Shown piece by piece: positions 52,001-64,000 of a stretch of DNA of 64,000 bases (position 1 is the stretch's first letter; each line of letters starts with the position of its first letter). This stretch comes from Opisthorchis felineus (lineage: Eukaryota > Platyhelminthes > Trematoda > Opisthorchiida > Opisthorchiidae), in contig SJOL01004272.1 of the NCBI GenBank assembly GCA_004794785.1, forward strand, positions 1 to 64,000, read 5' to 3'. The translations under genes were made by a program, and so were the position numbers. Below the pieces are notes generated by a model that was not told where the DNA came from, made no database searches, and saw only the letters and a program-made list of their open reading frames with translations.

Positions 52001-55000
52001 TTCATGGAAAAAATTGATCAGGCCAGCATGCGAGTTAGGGTACAAGTGGGATATTTACGGAACACGTAACTCATTCTTATCCAGCTGACAATTTGTTTTG
52101 CTCCTTTGGCAAATGAATCACCTAAGGTAAACAATTCGGAGTACTATCCCCCAAAGAAGGATATACAAAACAGCGGAAATAAATTGATTTGCTATAGGCA
52201 AACAAAACACGGGGCACATGGGCCGTCTATTTCAAAGTGCTTTCATATACATATGTCAAAAAAACATTTGTAATGAAGCATTTATTTGCTCTTTTCTTTT
52301 GACGTAGCACGAGTAAAACTGTCCTGCTTATCATTCGTGCGTATCGTTATGCTGATGATCACAGCTGTCCTTACCACACCAAAGTTTAGTAGCAATAGAA
52401 AATGTGTGGCTTACACGATTACAGTGCCTTTAAGCGAGGAAGCGCTCAATGATGAACCATACTCTTCATATAAGCACCATAACAGTTCACCAGTCTAAAT
52501 TGGGGGAAGTGGGCAGATCGTCATCTTTATTGGAGAAAGAGTATTTGTGTGTAAAATACGCACTGCAATCAAGTTTGAGTGGCGGACGTTTGGTAAATAT
52601 GTATAGCTGCTTTTTAGGAAGAATCGGGGTTCGCCCGCAACTTCTTTACAACACTTCGAGGAGGCGTTGTCCCTGGAGTTTTTCCAGTCAAGTGACAGGC
52701 ACCCCGTATACGTACCACGTCGCTGTGCTTGAACTCGATCTCCGGGCGTGTTCAGCAAATGCTTCGAAATTCTCGGGTTTACAACAGACGGACATGGGGA
52801 TGCTTCCTCAATTAGCTGAAATGTATATACACCGCAGCATCACGTCAGAATAAGTGTGTTTCAAGTGAACTTGTAGATAGATGAAATCGCTGCTTGGAGG
52901 AAAGGTGATATCCGAAAGTTCAACTGGAGGGATAATCCAAAACTGCCAAAATCACGACGAAGGGTTATTTGCGGAAAACGTATTTTTCAGTTCCTCCCGG
53001 AAAAATCTTCGAAAGTCGATAGCGAACAACAAGTAAGGTTAAATAAATATATTCATTTCAAAATGATTGTCAGTCGAGCACGGAGTCAGTGGTGGCTAAT
53101 GACGAAATGATCAGGCTGGATTCGATGGTTATTCCTTAGGGAGCACCAAATAGAAAACGTCCTGTAAATCTCCTAAAGCCCTCGAACTGAGACGCATCGG
53201 AAGATCCACCCAATGGTGAGAAAGAAGTTCACCATTGTCCTTAACTACACATACCAGCAAAACGTTCTTAAGGTAAGCTGAGTGGTGGTTCTTGTGCAGT
53301 GAAACTTCCGGCGTTTCACGACGGAAGTGGTTAGTGTCCGATGAGTATATTTGTCAGAGAGTGACAGATAGAGTTTATTAGTGCATTAAAACAACTGTGA
53401 ACAAACGGCTCTTCTCGCCTTTTCCCATGGAAGTTGACAGATGAAAAGCACAAATGCGAATATTTACAGGGATCCAGAAGGGGGATAAAACCGATGGGGT
53501 TAAATGCATTCCTAAAGGATGGACCCGAACGGCGTAGCCCAGGGCAGTGGCATCAGAGTTACTTTTCTTAAGTGCAACAAGGTTCTATGGATCAAGTACC
53601 AAGAGTGCGGTCAGGGGCAATTTGTCGGCCAAGCAGATTAGGCACTGGAATTTTAAACGCTGCAGTAAAGACGAGACAAAGATATGCGCTTATCGGAATT
53701 GAAGTGGCATACTGAAGCGGTTTCATGTAACTGATCATCTCCTTGGGTGCCTAATGGACTTGTAAGCATCCGTGATCTGCAGGAGAGTGATTGTTACGTG
53801 GTGCCGGATAAAATGTAAAAGCATGATGGCGCTAGAGACGAGACGTCAGTATTCATAGGTTCTAGTTGGTCCGTACTACTTGAGACAGCGTTTATTCTGT
53901 TACCGTCAGAAAGTAGTTAAATGGTCTGTTTGGTTTTTACGATGTACGCTAGTCACAAAGTGTACCTCATGTAAAAGTTTCTCAAATTAATTTATTTACG
54001 CAACAGAATTCTGCTTGCCTTGTGCATTTCTGAAGATACCCTACGCTTGCATTAGAGGTGGTCAGTGCTTTTTTAGAATAGGTGTACTCAAACTTGAAGC
54101 TTTCTAGGGCTGGACGAGAGGGCATCACTGATTAGTTGTCAAGAGTGATGCTTATGCCAAAAAAGTGGAATACGTACCATGCACTGGTTGGCATAAGCAG
54201 ACAGTGGGATAATTGGAGTGGAGTGCAAGACGTTTTTGATCCATCCTCTCATTCATAGCTGGTTAATGTTTCTTCTCCTTAAGGTGTTGGACTCACCAAT
54301 CTGTGGCCTTGGTGATCGCTTGATTAAAGTACTAAGGTGACACGCTGGATACTCCAGAAATTGGTTGCTACCATCTTGAATCAGCAGTGAAGAACGGTCA
54401 GACAAAAGTTTACTTACGAATCCACAGAGCGTACAGCAGACTGACCTAAATTTTTGGACGAAGAGCCATAAAATGTGACTGAACTCTCACTGGATGATAC
54501 TGTGCCAAGTTTTAGCCTCATGACTTATCGCACCCATTTAACACTTTCTGGTGTATTTACGCCAAATGATCTAAGCCGTACTGTTGTAAGTCATGGGCTC
54601 CATCTCTGAGGGGATGTGCCACATGTGGTTTGGGTAATTGTGAAAAACGGATAGTTTAGCAACACAAAGTGAATGCATTCTGAGACGACATGTGAGTCTC
54701 GATGATGTTTAAGGCCAAGCCGCTGGATACCATTTTTGGAGGCCATATACTTGGCGAAGGAAACTTGTTAGTGCTGTAATATTTAATTGTTGGTTGAAAC
54801 CTTTTTCCAAAGTCTTCTAAGCGTTACCTTCTAGTCACTGTAGTGTGAGTACATACTTAAGAGAGAGCACACATCAAGTCACAGGTAGGAACTATGTAGG
54901 AGTTTTGATGTTTCAAAATTCACCTAAAAGGGTGTAGATTCATAATGTGTACTTAAATATATGAATGCGTAATATGCCTAAAGTGTTGATCACAAAAACA

Positions 55001-56090
55001 TTTTGGACTCTAATTTTTTAGCCCTTCAGTCTGATGGATGTGATTTTTCTGTCAGTCATTTGAATGGATATGTACATCTGAGTCTACCAAATACTAAGGT
55101 CGGCCAGTGCATGCAAGCCACTGAATAACAATTCACAAATCAGTCATGCCGCTTGACATTTTCAAATCTAGAAACATTGAGGTAACTTTAGGTTGATTTT
55201 GGGAGTTAGAAGCGGCATACTTAAATTTCCACACAACAACATCTGCAGATGCAAATGCGTTCTTATCAGCGCGGTACCACCGGTGAGCATGTGGCGAGAG
55301 CGCGAATGAACATTGTATTTGGTGTGGTCAGTATGAACACTTAGGTGCAAGTATTAGTTCCTCCCTAGAATGGGCAGTCGAAAACTTCAGTTCCCAACGC
55401 AATCGGCTGTCAAGCCAAATTTGCTCGATTATAAAATCATACACTGGCTGGATCATCAGACCATTACTGAAATATAGATAACAACACCTGCTCATTACCA
55501 AGTGAAAACCCAGAACAATTTTGACGGACGGTAGATCCTGATTTCTGCCATTTTGTAGAGGTGAACTGTCAGTTACGCTAAATTAATCAACACAATAATA
55601 AGTCATTCATATGCCTCAAAATTAAGTTTAGACTTACGAAAACTCAGCACCTGGGTTTTTAACAGTAGTACGAATGATGGATTATCGATACTCATCAAAA
55701 TATGGGTGCCAGTTTGCCCAAATTTGGTTCAACCAGTGCGAGAGTGAGAGTATTGCTAACGAAAGTGTGACTGTGCCGAAAACCATACATCTCTTTGAGT
55801 AACACTAAGGATGATCCAGAACATATTACACTGGGAAAAAAGAACTGATTTACCAAGGCGAGTATTTGTCTTGGAACTCTTGCAGTCAGACTGCCTCAAA
55901 TCTCTAAGTAACTTCAAAATAATACACTTTTATTGACATAGACTTGCAAAACACCCGCCACTATTTGGCTGCTACACAGAACTAATAGTAGTACAATAAT
56001 GCAGTAAACCAGTAAACAATTATGGTAAACACTGCAGCACAGTACTGCAGCACTGGTACAGTTCACATGTATGCGGAAGCAGCTATACTA
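49100..56090. other. Stretch without a recognised gene
   Basis: About 7 kb of short frames on both strands; the longest, 52449-52853 (134 codons), has no recognised domain and no good splice sites. I see no repeat family shared with the rest of the window. Confidence 0.45.
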
Positions 56091-56099
56091 GCGGTGCTC

Positions 56100-58300
56100 A
56101 GTGTTGTCCGTCTGACTCCTTCGATAAGATCAACATCGCTGTTCATGACTGATGCCAGGAAATGCATGCTAACAGGCAAGGACGGCGCACGCAAATCCCT
56201 CAAACGCCGAATAGTGAAGAGCCTAATGAAAAACCAAACGTGTTCGTGAAGGTCTAAAGCCTGTGAGATGGAGAAGGCTTTTGCTACTAGAAATAGCCGC
56301 TCCCTATATCAACTGATACGATGGACTGGCCCTAGGGGAGCAACGGTCAGTGGAGCGATAAGTGAAAAAGGCGGCCCAATAATTCACTTGCAAAAGCGTC
56401 GACTAGAAAGACGGGCCGAAAACGTCGAAGTTCATTTTAGCTGGCCTCCTGCAACACAGCCTCTGGAGATACTGTATACGAGCAAATGGAATGCATACCT
56501 TAATTGGCTCTCGGAAGGAGAAATAAGATACGAAATATCTTTGCCGTAAAGTGGAAAGGAACCGAGCACAGATGGTGTGTATCCTCATCTGGAGACTTAT
56601 GGATACAAACCGTCCAATTCAGGTGCCATCTAGCGTTTCAGAGTTGATATTTCATACTTTATTTATTCTTCTGATCGCCGATTAAAGCTTACATTTCATT
56701 GTCGCGCGCAATGGCTACCCGTCTGACAAAACTTGCTGGAGATACATGGAGTGTAGGGAAGGTAGCTAGAATGGGTCACATCTTCAGTCAATCCCATCTG
56801 TAAAAGGGGCACGCAAACATTGTATGAGGACCACCGTGGCTTTGGCCTGATAGCTATGGCTTCAAAGGCGCTCTTTGAACTTATCTTTTGAAGGTTGACT
56901 GAAGGCAGAGAGACAGACCCGTAAAAAAAACTAGGTTCCTCCTGCAAGAGGACGCATCTATTATATTTTCATCCCCCAACAGACTCCGGAACAGCGACAC
57001 TGCTTCCAGCAACCAACAATAGTCTTCTTCCTTGGCGTGATTGCTGCCTTTGACTCGGTGGACCGTCTATGTCCATGTAGCTGTGCGTCAACTCTCGTAG
57101 ACGCCTGGCAGTCTCCGGGGATCTCTCAGCTTATTTCATTACATCAGATAGTGTCAGGCAAAGTTGCTTCCTTTCACGTTTCCTGTTCAACTTCTTTACT
57201 GATATGATCATGGACCTCAGGCCCCTAATGCCTATGGGGTCATCCGCTCGCAGGGCGTTCGCTCACAGATATCGAGTACGCAGACAGTACAGTTGTTCCT
57301 GGATCCGACACCATCCTAATGCAGAAAACATCAAATAATCTAAATAGGTCTTTACGGTTTGGCATATGCCTTGCACCTGCAAACCCAGGGTGTTGTTGCA
57401 AGACTGGATGGGCTCAAATCCATACCTTAAGCTTGTGGGTAAACCGAATGAAGTGGCAGACAAATTCGTCTACCTTAACAAATATATCAGTCCCAAAAAC
57501 CTAGTCAAAGACGATTTATCTATCCAAATTGGGAAGACTAGGGCAGCTATTATCACCCTGCATCATTTGAAGGTCAGAAGTGATACCAGCCTTCCTGGCA
57601 AAGGCCGATGTTACAGTGCTGAGGTGCTCTTCATATTATTATATGCGCCCGAGACCTCGCACGGTGAGGTTAGGACGTTAGAAAACTTTCAATGTCTGAC
57701 GATCGGTGTCCTCAAAGCATTACACGAGCCTGGTGGAAACAGTATTACTGAAGTTAGTAGAACGGTTTTCGAAAGAAATAACATAACTTGCCCAGGGTAG
57801 ATACTCTAATCACATTCTATGGGTTTTGCTGAATTGGTCCTATACGGCGTATGCCAGCCGACTGAATTCCTCGGAGGTTTCTTTCTGCTCACCCGCGCGA
57901 AGGGCGGGAAAGAGCCAGGAGAAGTTGAGTAGCACTTAGCAGCGGATTAAGAAAACCCTTCTAGCAAACTCAGTCGTGCCGGTCATTGACATCTCCACGG
58001 ATAGGGATCCCCAGACGGGATACTTCACTGGTTGGAGATACTGAGAGACATGGGGCGATCGCGCTCAATGGTGCTGATGCATCCAAACTGTTAACTTCAT
58101 TGTATAAATTCCTCTCCCGAACTTTCCAAGGAAAAGCCAACTAGCACCCCTGCAGTTACTCATCAGTGATATCAGGTAATGCCTCCAATGAGTAGCTCTC
58201 CACCCCTATCTCCTCAGATAATCGGCTAACAAGAATATGGCAGCTAGAACCAGTGTACGACGTGTACGCTGAGGAAACAGATGACGGTGATGACGATCAA
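56100..58300 (+). mobile_element. RTE-type non-LTR retrotransposon, linker to C-terminus, decayed
   Basis: The + strand frames give the expected order. The linker after the endonuclease carries ARKSLKRRIVKSL, then MEKAFATRNSRSLYQLIR and FSWPPATQPLEI (56160-56480). DGVYPHLETYGY follows (about 56570), then the palm A block AAFDSVD (about 57047), RQSCFLSRFLFNFFTDMIMD (about 57150-57215) and EYADDT-like sequence near 57271-57290. The thumb region is VADKFVYLNKYISP with DDLSIQIGKTRAA (about 57450-57550). The C-terminal end WLEILRDMG lies at about 58035. A GATGACGGTGATGACGAT tail near 58280 resembles the short-repeat 3' end of RTE elements. The endonuclease half is missing on the left, and stops and frameshifts interrupt every domain. 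Confidence 0.8.
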
Positions 58301-59499
58301 TACACAAGGAACGCAATGTAATCAGTTTAGATCATAAAGCAGCTAATAACAGGATAGCCGCGTTAGTGTCATAAAATCTTAGGCCAGGGATGTTTTGTTT
58401 GGTCGTTTTGTCCAACTGAAGATACTATAAGGCGGCGTTTGGGTTAAGTTAAATGAGCTAACTTGGTTTCTTTGGAAATAATTATTTGCCGCAGCTGAAA
58501 TGCATTGCAGCACCAAGCAGACAATGAACATATTTCGGGCTTAAAAAGGTGAAATAAGGCTTGTGTTTGTGCGCAAATTAACGTCTTTCCATGGATGTGG
58601 GACTTGCAGTATGACCGCATGCTGTGTCAGTGTGATACAGCGGTACATGCTGAGTCCTTCATAATAGCGCGAAAGTGCATTGGATTTCGTAACAATGTCT
58701 GAGAATGCAGCATTTGGAAACTAGCTGGATAGTTGTGTACCGCGTCAAACATGTTTGCAGCATAAATGATTAGTCTACATTTATTCGTTTGTGTGAATCC
58801 AAAACTACTACAATTCGGACGCAAATGCAGTATTAGATATTCTGGTTAAATGCTACGAGAATCTTTGTCCTGAAGGCTTCTAACGCAAAATAATGGTATG
58901 TTTTTCAAGTGCAGTTACCAAGTTTTTATGCATACAAAAATTGGATTACAAATATAGTTGTTCCAATGGAATGGTCTTCAGAAATTGTATGCTAATGTTT
59001 AATCAATAGCAAATTCGTTTTACGATAACAAGCCTCAGTAACTTAGGCTAGGACTGAATCTAACCAAAGCAGTCAAAATCTATGTAATGCAGTTCAACTG
59101 ATCTTAGCTATAATTTGTACATCTTAAACGGTGAATGATTTATAGAGATCCTTAGGATATTTCAAAAGTGACTTGAGCGTTTTGGTAACAAACACATAAT
59201 TATTGTCTAGTTTCAGCGGTGCATATTTTCACCACAATGTATGTGTGTAGACTTAAAGAACCCCAGAACGGCGGGTAAAACAGTGCAAAAACTAGTAATA
59301 ATGCACAGATAATTGAGTGACTACATTCTGGTCACATAGAAGAGACCGCTAAGAACACAGTGTATGACTCCACATAATGGAATAACAACAAATTCGTAAT
59401 CCTACATAATGTTTATCTCTTCTTGCAAGTCATTGGCATTCGGAGTTAGATTCAAAGAGACATAAAAATATGTTAAGCATTTTCATGAAGCTACTCACG

Positions 59500-59600
59500 A
59501 GATTGCTGAAAATTCTTCGACATCTCACGACCGGTTTCACTCCGTTAAACATTTTATTCGGTCGTTTGCATTCAAATGGCAGCCGGAATTTTCAGATGCT
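59500..59600 (+). repeat. Small Penelope-associated fragment
   Basis: GATTGCTGAAAATTCTTCGA followed by CATCTCACGACCGGTTTCACTCC matches the start of the 48860 fragment (TTGCTAAAAACTCTTCGACA, then GACTGGTTTCGCCC). It is short and diverged. Confidence 0.5.
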
Positions 59601-60066
59601 TTGACCAAGACTTTGAGAATTTTGGAATTCCATCTGCCAGCAAGTCATGTCGAATGAATTCGTCCTAACAAATGTCTGACCTAGATAGGCAAGCCACGTG
59701 CTTAAACAAGCCACTCCGATGATTCCTTGCTGTTTCATTCATCACTCTTCTGAGACCTTCAGTAGACGTTCAAGCACTCAAGCTTTAAAAATGTACACAT
59801 TAATGCTTGTGAAAGGATACAAAAGAGAAGACGCTCTAATCGATGGGGTATAATGGACAAAACGGACTGATTCTCATTGTGCCCCCTTTTTACTGAAAAG
59901 AGCGACACACTAAGGATGTCCGACGAGACAGTTTTAGATCAACTACTTCAAACTCCCCGTTACATTACTGTTCTATATAGTTGCTTTCGCACCGGCTGTA
60001 TCCGTAAAACTCTTGAAACGGTTTAAATTTTAATTCCGGTTTTACTTTTTTTATCTTGCTTTTCAG

Positions 60067-60276
60067 CATCTCAAATATGAGTCACCATCTTTAGTGGTTT
60101 CCCACCACAGCGGTAAGGCAGTAACTGGCACTCTCGCCAGTGTGATAAAATTGGCGAGCTTGTGGATGCTCTGTTTGCAAGTGCGCTCGATTGCAGCTAG
60201 TGATCATCGCAGCGCTATTGGGCGCGCTAAATTTCTAAAACAACTAGACAGGTGTAACTCACGTTGTTCAACGTGA
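60067..60276 (+). CDS. Candidate exon of an unidentified gene
   Basis: A strong acceptor (TTTTTTATCTTGCTTTTCAG, ending 60066) is followed in phase 0 by 69 open codons to a TGA. The peptide contains HLKYESPSLVVSHHSG and then KLASLWMLCLQVRSIAA. A GTAAGG donor at about 60113 could end the exon after only 46 bases, and a weaker CAG/GTGTAA lies at 60252. No domain was recognised. Kept because of the quality of the acceptor; a chance frame remains possible. Confidence 0.25.
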   Translation, partial: HLKYESPSLVVSHHSGKAVTGTLASVIKLASLWMLCLQVRSIAASDHRSAIGRAKFLKQLDRCNSRCST

Positions 60277-60773
60277 ATGTGGAATATTCTCAACTAATGT
60301 GATCGCGTTACTTCAACCAGTGAACAACAGAAGTATAAAGGCTCCATATGATTGCTTCATGACAGCACCTTCATTGCAGCATCCCAAAGCAATAGGAGCG
60401 AGGATGGGATTCATCCAGTTCCGTAGGATTACAGAAACAGTAATGAACCATCAAACATAGTTACTTCGTTGCTCACAAGAATATCAATACTCACCCGGTA
60501 ATCCGTTTGGATGAGCTTTATCACTGTGGTTCCGAAAAAATAATACACAAGAAAATCATCGTCCTTATTTGATCTAATGGGCCATCAGTTACCTCCAGTC
60601 AATTTCAAATTTGTTACGGTGACAAGATTCAAACGATCAAAGATTTTGCAACGAAATCACTTGCACAAGATGACAAATAACTACTGAGTTCATAAGGTGC
60701 TCAGCGTAGCTGCTGAGGACCTTTCCGCCTATTTCTTGTAGTGTTTGGTTTAGTATTCGGTTGCAGATAAAAA

Positions 60774-61235
60774 CTAATAACCTGACCCACCAGTCCTTGA
60801 TGCTTGCTTCCCGATAAGTGTATTTTTCCGGACGGATGGTGGTGGTATAACATTATTGGACATAACCAACATAACCAACATAACCGTCAGCAAAAAGTTT
60901 GGCTCAAACATTTGTAGAGCTTTCCCCCGCCGTCTCTGCGGCTTCTTTCTGATTGGATTTAGCTGGAAGCCGAGACCGGCGTCACCGGCGTCACCGGCGT
61001 CACCGGCGTACGTCATGCCGTTCGTGGAGGACATCACTCTGTCAATATCTGCGGACAACAGTAGTGCCAACCAAAAAGCATGATAGCCCAATAATATCAT
61101 GGGGTGACATATTTGTGATTTTTCCGCTATGACGCAGTAAGTGCACGAGAAAACTGTAATAATATGTAGGGTTTTTCGGGAAAATGTGAAACCCCTTCGC
61201 AAGTTTCCTGTTTTTACATTACTCCGATCAATCAT
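60774..61235 (-). CDS. Unassigned 153-codon open frame spanning two 9-bp minisatellites
   Basis: The frame has a genuine ATG at 61235 on the minus strand and no internal stop. The two tandem 9-bp repeats (60860-60885 and 60973-61010) are in frame and would be translated as LVM and AGD repeats. A hydrophobic stretch (ILLGYHAFWLALLLS) is present. I recognise no family, and an ORF of this length is expected about once by chance in a window of this size, so it may not be a gene. Confidence 0.2.
   Translation of the reverse strand: MIDRSNVKTGNLRRGFTFSRKTLHIITVFSCTYCVIAEKSQICHPMILLGYHAFWLALLLSADIDRVMSSTNGMTYAGDAGDAGDAGLGFQLNPIRKKPQRRRGKALQMFEPNFLLTVMLVMLVMSNNVIPPPSVRKNTLIGKQASRTGGSGY
60860..60885. 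repeat. 9-bp minisatellite, unit ACATAACCA
   Basis: About three perfect tandem copies. They lie 88 bp from another 9-bp tandem repeat. Confidence 0.9.
60973..61010. repeat. 9-bp minisatellite, unit GTCACCGGC
   Basis: Three perfect units preceded by a partial one (GACCGGC). Its GC content stands out from the surrounding sequence. Confidence 0.9.
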
Positions 61236-61299
61236 ATTGAGGAACTATTTTCTAACTGTCTGCTTGAATTTTAGGGTCTGTATTTTAGCACTTGCGGTT

Positions 61300-64000
61300 T
61301 GGTATTTGGTATCTAGGCTGAGTGAAGGTCATTCACTTGAAGAGAAAACTTAGGTGGCGATCAACAGAATCAATAGTACGGATGTGCCTGCATGATGGAT
61401 GAGCACCAGTGATGCTGCAAGCTAATGGCTTATGTACCCGGATCCAATGTTTGCTCCAACCCAAGCATGTAAAATTAACAACTTCAGGATATTCTCCAGG
61501 AACGCCAAAGCTCAAATCACATTTAATGCAAGCCCACTTGATTCAGCCCACCGTTTTGTACCCCGGTGCGTCATATGGAGTAGCCGTTCTTCACTTTTCG
61601 CGTATATCCGTTTTGCTTTAAGACTAATGTATGTAAATATTTCAGCTTATGTCACTGACTTCCGATCTACGTTACTGCTGTACAACAAAACAAGTGATAC
61701 CTGAAATGTTGTACCCAATGAGCATCTGTCACACGAGCACCTGAAAACTGAAGTTTTAGAAGGCTTATGGCTATTATTTCAAAGCTAAATAATCCACAGC
61801 TACTCCCACCACGCCTAGTAGATGGTTATTATGAGAGCACATTTCAAGCAAAACCGAGTTCGCACGCCTTATCCAACTGGTTATCTTATTTTATTATTTT
61901 GTAAGCAGCGTCTTTTTCTTTGGTTTGATGGGTGACCATGTTACAACTGAAAAATTTCGCGTCCCGTTCAAGCTACAGAAACCACGAGGAAATGATCAAA
62001 TTAAAGGTCACCACTCCAGGTTACTCACTATCAAGATGCACCGTAGATGGCAGCGTCGGTTCAATTTCCTACAAATAAACCGCTCTGTGGTCGACGATAG
62101 TGTGGCTAATCAGGATGCTGTGGCTGAAATGTTCCTTGGAAATTCAGCTACAGCTACAGGCACATGGTAGAAACACACTAAATGACTGTCCAGAACATAT
62201 TCCCTCACCTTACACTAACAAGTTTGAGCCGGACAAATATAATGGCACTGTCTCAGGATACACTCGGAGTGTAACAAAGTGAAGAAAAGCCAAAACTTTG
62301 CTAAACAATTTTTGACCATACTTTCAACAATTTCACAGCCGTTTTAAATTTTTAATTAATTCTTCTAATGATAGATGAATGATGTGAAATTCAAGCACTT
62401 GAATTCGTTAACATCTGCTAATAAGCATATGCTTTTCAATTATTACTCAACGGAGTGAAATTGCAGGTGTTTTTATTTCACAAATCTCTTTCGGGCAAAC
62501 CTCCAAATCTTACCGGATGTTGAACAGCGTCAGACACGAACAGTGCGTCATGTTCTGGATCCTTGGCCGACAATTATGAAAATTGCTCTTTCAAAGTACT
62601 ACGACAACTACTAGTGCCAAGATTGCTGTCCTTCAGTTGAAATAAAAATTATCTTATCCTGACTTCGACGATCATTGATTCTGGTTAACGATGGTCAACT
62701 GATGTTAACTTGTTCAGCAAGCTGTTACGATTGTCAGTTTTCCGAAATGTTCTTACCGAAGTGCTCACTAGTTTCATAAATCTAATCCATTTGTTTGAAG
62801 CTGAAAAAGAGTACTTGCAAATAGCTTTAACTATTTTGGCTTTCTTTCTAATGATTGGTACGTACACGGCTGACTGCTTGCAGCAAGATGCAGTGAAAAA
62901 ACAAATGCGGTAAACGCTGGCTAGAGTGACCCCAACGATCCTCAGGGATGCTCGCAATCCAGGTATATTTAAAGGTCCAGGGTATATGTGTTGCGTAATT
63001 ACCAAATAAGTCAAAACTTTGTGGAAAATTTGCTGGATAGGAGATTGCTCCACCTCTATATACGACTGTTGATATACGGAGCGCTCGTAGGACTTGAAAC
63101 TGGAGAAGAGTATGTTGTGAGGAATGAACATTGTGTAGTAGCGTTTGTGCGCACAAAAAGGCGGTGATTTGAAAGGTTCTTTAAGGCAAAGAAAAGCAAA
63201 TATAAAGCAAAGCTGCACATAAATCCATATTTGGGCAAACGTACCATGGTCGACTTAAAGAAGCACATATTCTTGAGTTGGGGTTTTGAAAGCGAGCAAT
63301 ACGTGTTGAAAGACTAGAGAGCCTTTCCACTCTGGCCTTTTGTTTTAAAACTCGTTATGTTCAAGTTTATGTCGCGCTCAGATATTATCAAATGTTTTTC
63401 ATCATCAACAGATTTTACTTTTTATCACGCATTCTTCAAAAACTTAATTAGAAAATTGATTCGAATTCGAAGCACAAACGTTGAACTGCGTTCTTCTGCA
63501 CAGCTGGATAAATTACACACCTAATTCTGGGTTGGTTTTCTGGTAAAGGTGAGGATTAACAAGGCCAGTTCAGTTCTGACGGAGAGGTTTCAATTGCTCC
63601 GATAACCCTTGCCTAAAATTCATTATTTGAAATTCATTACCTAAAATTCATTGTTGCCCTGAGGTTTTTGTTCAGCTAGTTTGGCACAACAACTAACAAG
63701 TTAGCCCTTTGGATAGGTTTTGAATCCTTTTGGGTATTTCTATTAATATCGTGATTACAATTTTGGTGGGTTTTTTAGTACAAGCTGTCTTTCGGAGAGT
63801 GTTTCAGAAAGACCCAGTGATCATGATTTGTTGATATCAACTGTATACTTGGTGTACATTGGCTTGTTACAACGTAATGGAATTATTATTCCTAAGATGC
63901 TACACAACTCAAATAAAAGATTGAAAATCAAAGTGAGATTCCTTTTTGAATGAGGTAGAATGTGTGCGAGTTTATTGTGAAAAGGTTTGAATACATGGAT
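61300..64000. other. Right end without a recognised gene
   Basis: The longest frame is 177 codons on the minus strand (62685-63218), beginning at GTG rather than ATG. It is AT-rich in composition with no recognisable domain and could be chance. Other frames are short, and no shared repeat was recognised. Confidence 0.4.

Noticed and set aside
62685..63218. 177-codon minus-strand ORF as a gene
   Set aside because: It begins at a GTG, has no recognisable domain, and overlaps other open frames of similar quality.

Overview
The window looks like nuclear DNA of a flatworm, most probably a digenean trematode. This is an inference from its content: moderate GC, very low gene density, exons separated by kilobase introns with GTAAGT/CAG splice sites, and decayed copies of an RTE-type non-LTR retrotransposon whose linker and reverse transcriptase sequence resembles those common in trematode genomes. 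There are also Penelope-like element pieces and tRNA-headed SINEs. No operon, ribosomal RNA, CRISPR array or prokaryotic signal is present.

The clearest gene lies on the + strand in the first 8 kb. An open exon enters from the left edge (2-1866) and splices in phase across a 4.7 kb intron to a last exon (6546-7788). Together they give about 1,035 residues of the C-terminal part of a large plakin/spectraplakin-like cytoskeletal protein. The second exon holds plakin (plectin)-type repeats. The first holds a ladder of G-x-Q-[TVA] segments resembling dynein light chain LC8 docking motifs, several of them paired with an S-D-F motif. A second recognisable gene is represented by one exon at 42859-43366. 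It encodes the N-terminal part of an LHFPL2-like tetraspan membrane protein and ends at a GTAAGT donor; its remaining exons were not found. Several other open stretches with a good splice acceptor or donor (11151, 12434, 18744, 60067) may be isolated exons of unknown genes and are given with low confidence.

Most of the rest is old transposon material. An RTE element with linker, reverse transcriptase and C-terminal region lies at about 56100-58300 (+), and an RTE endonuclease piece at about 23900-24560 (-). A Penelope-like element with RFYGL and FDVTALY motifs lies at about 39585-40740 (-); its RT core and GIY-YIG end are deleted, and it is joined directly to a palindromic terminal segment. 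Related terminal fragments lie at 25672-25870, 47750-47935, 48860-49070 and 59500-59600. tRNA-like SINE heads occur at 11743, 20700 (-), 21039, 22241, 32046 (-) and 33003. A (TA)20 microsatellite, a G10 run and two 9-bp minisatellites are also present. All the element copies carry stops or frameshifts and look inactive.
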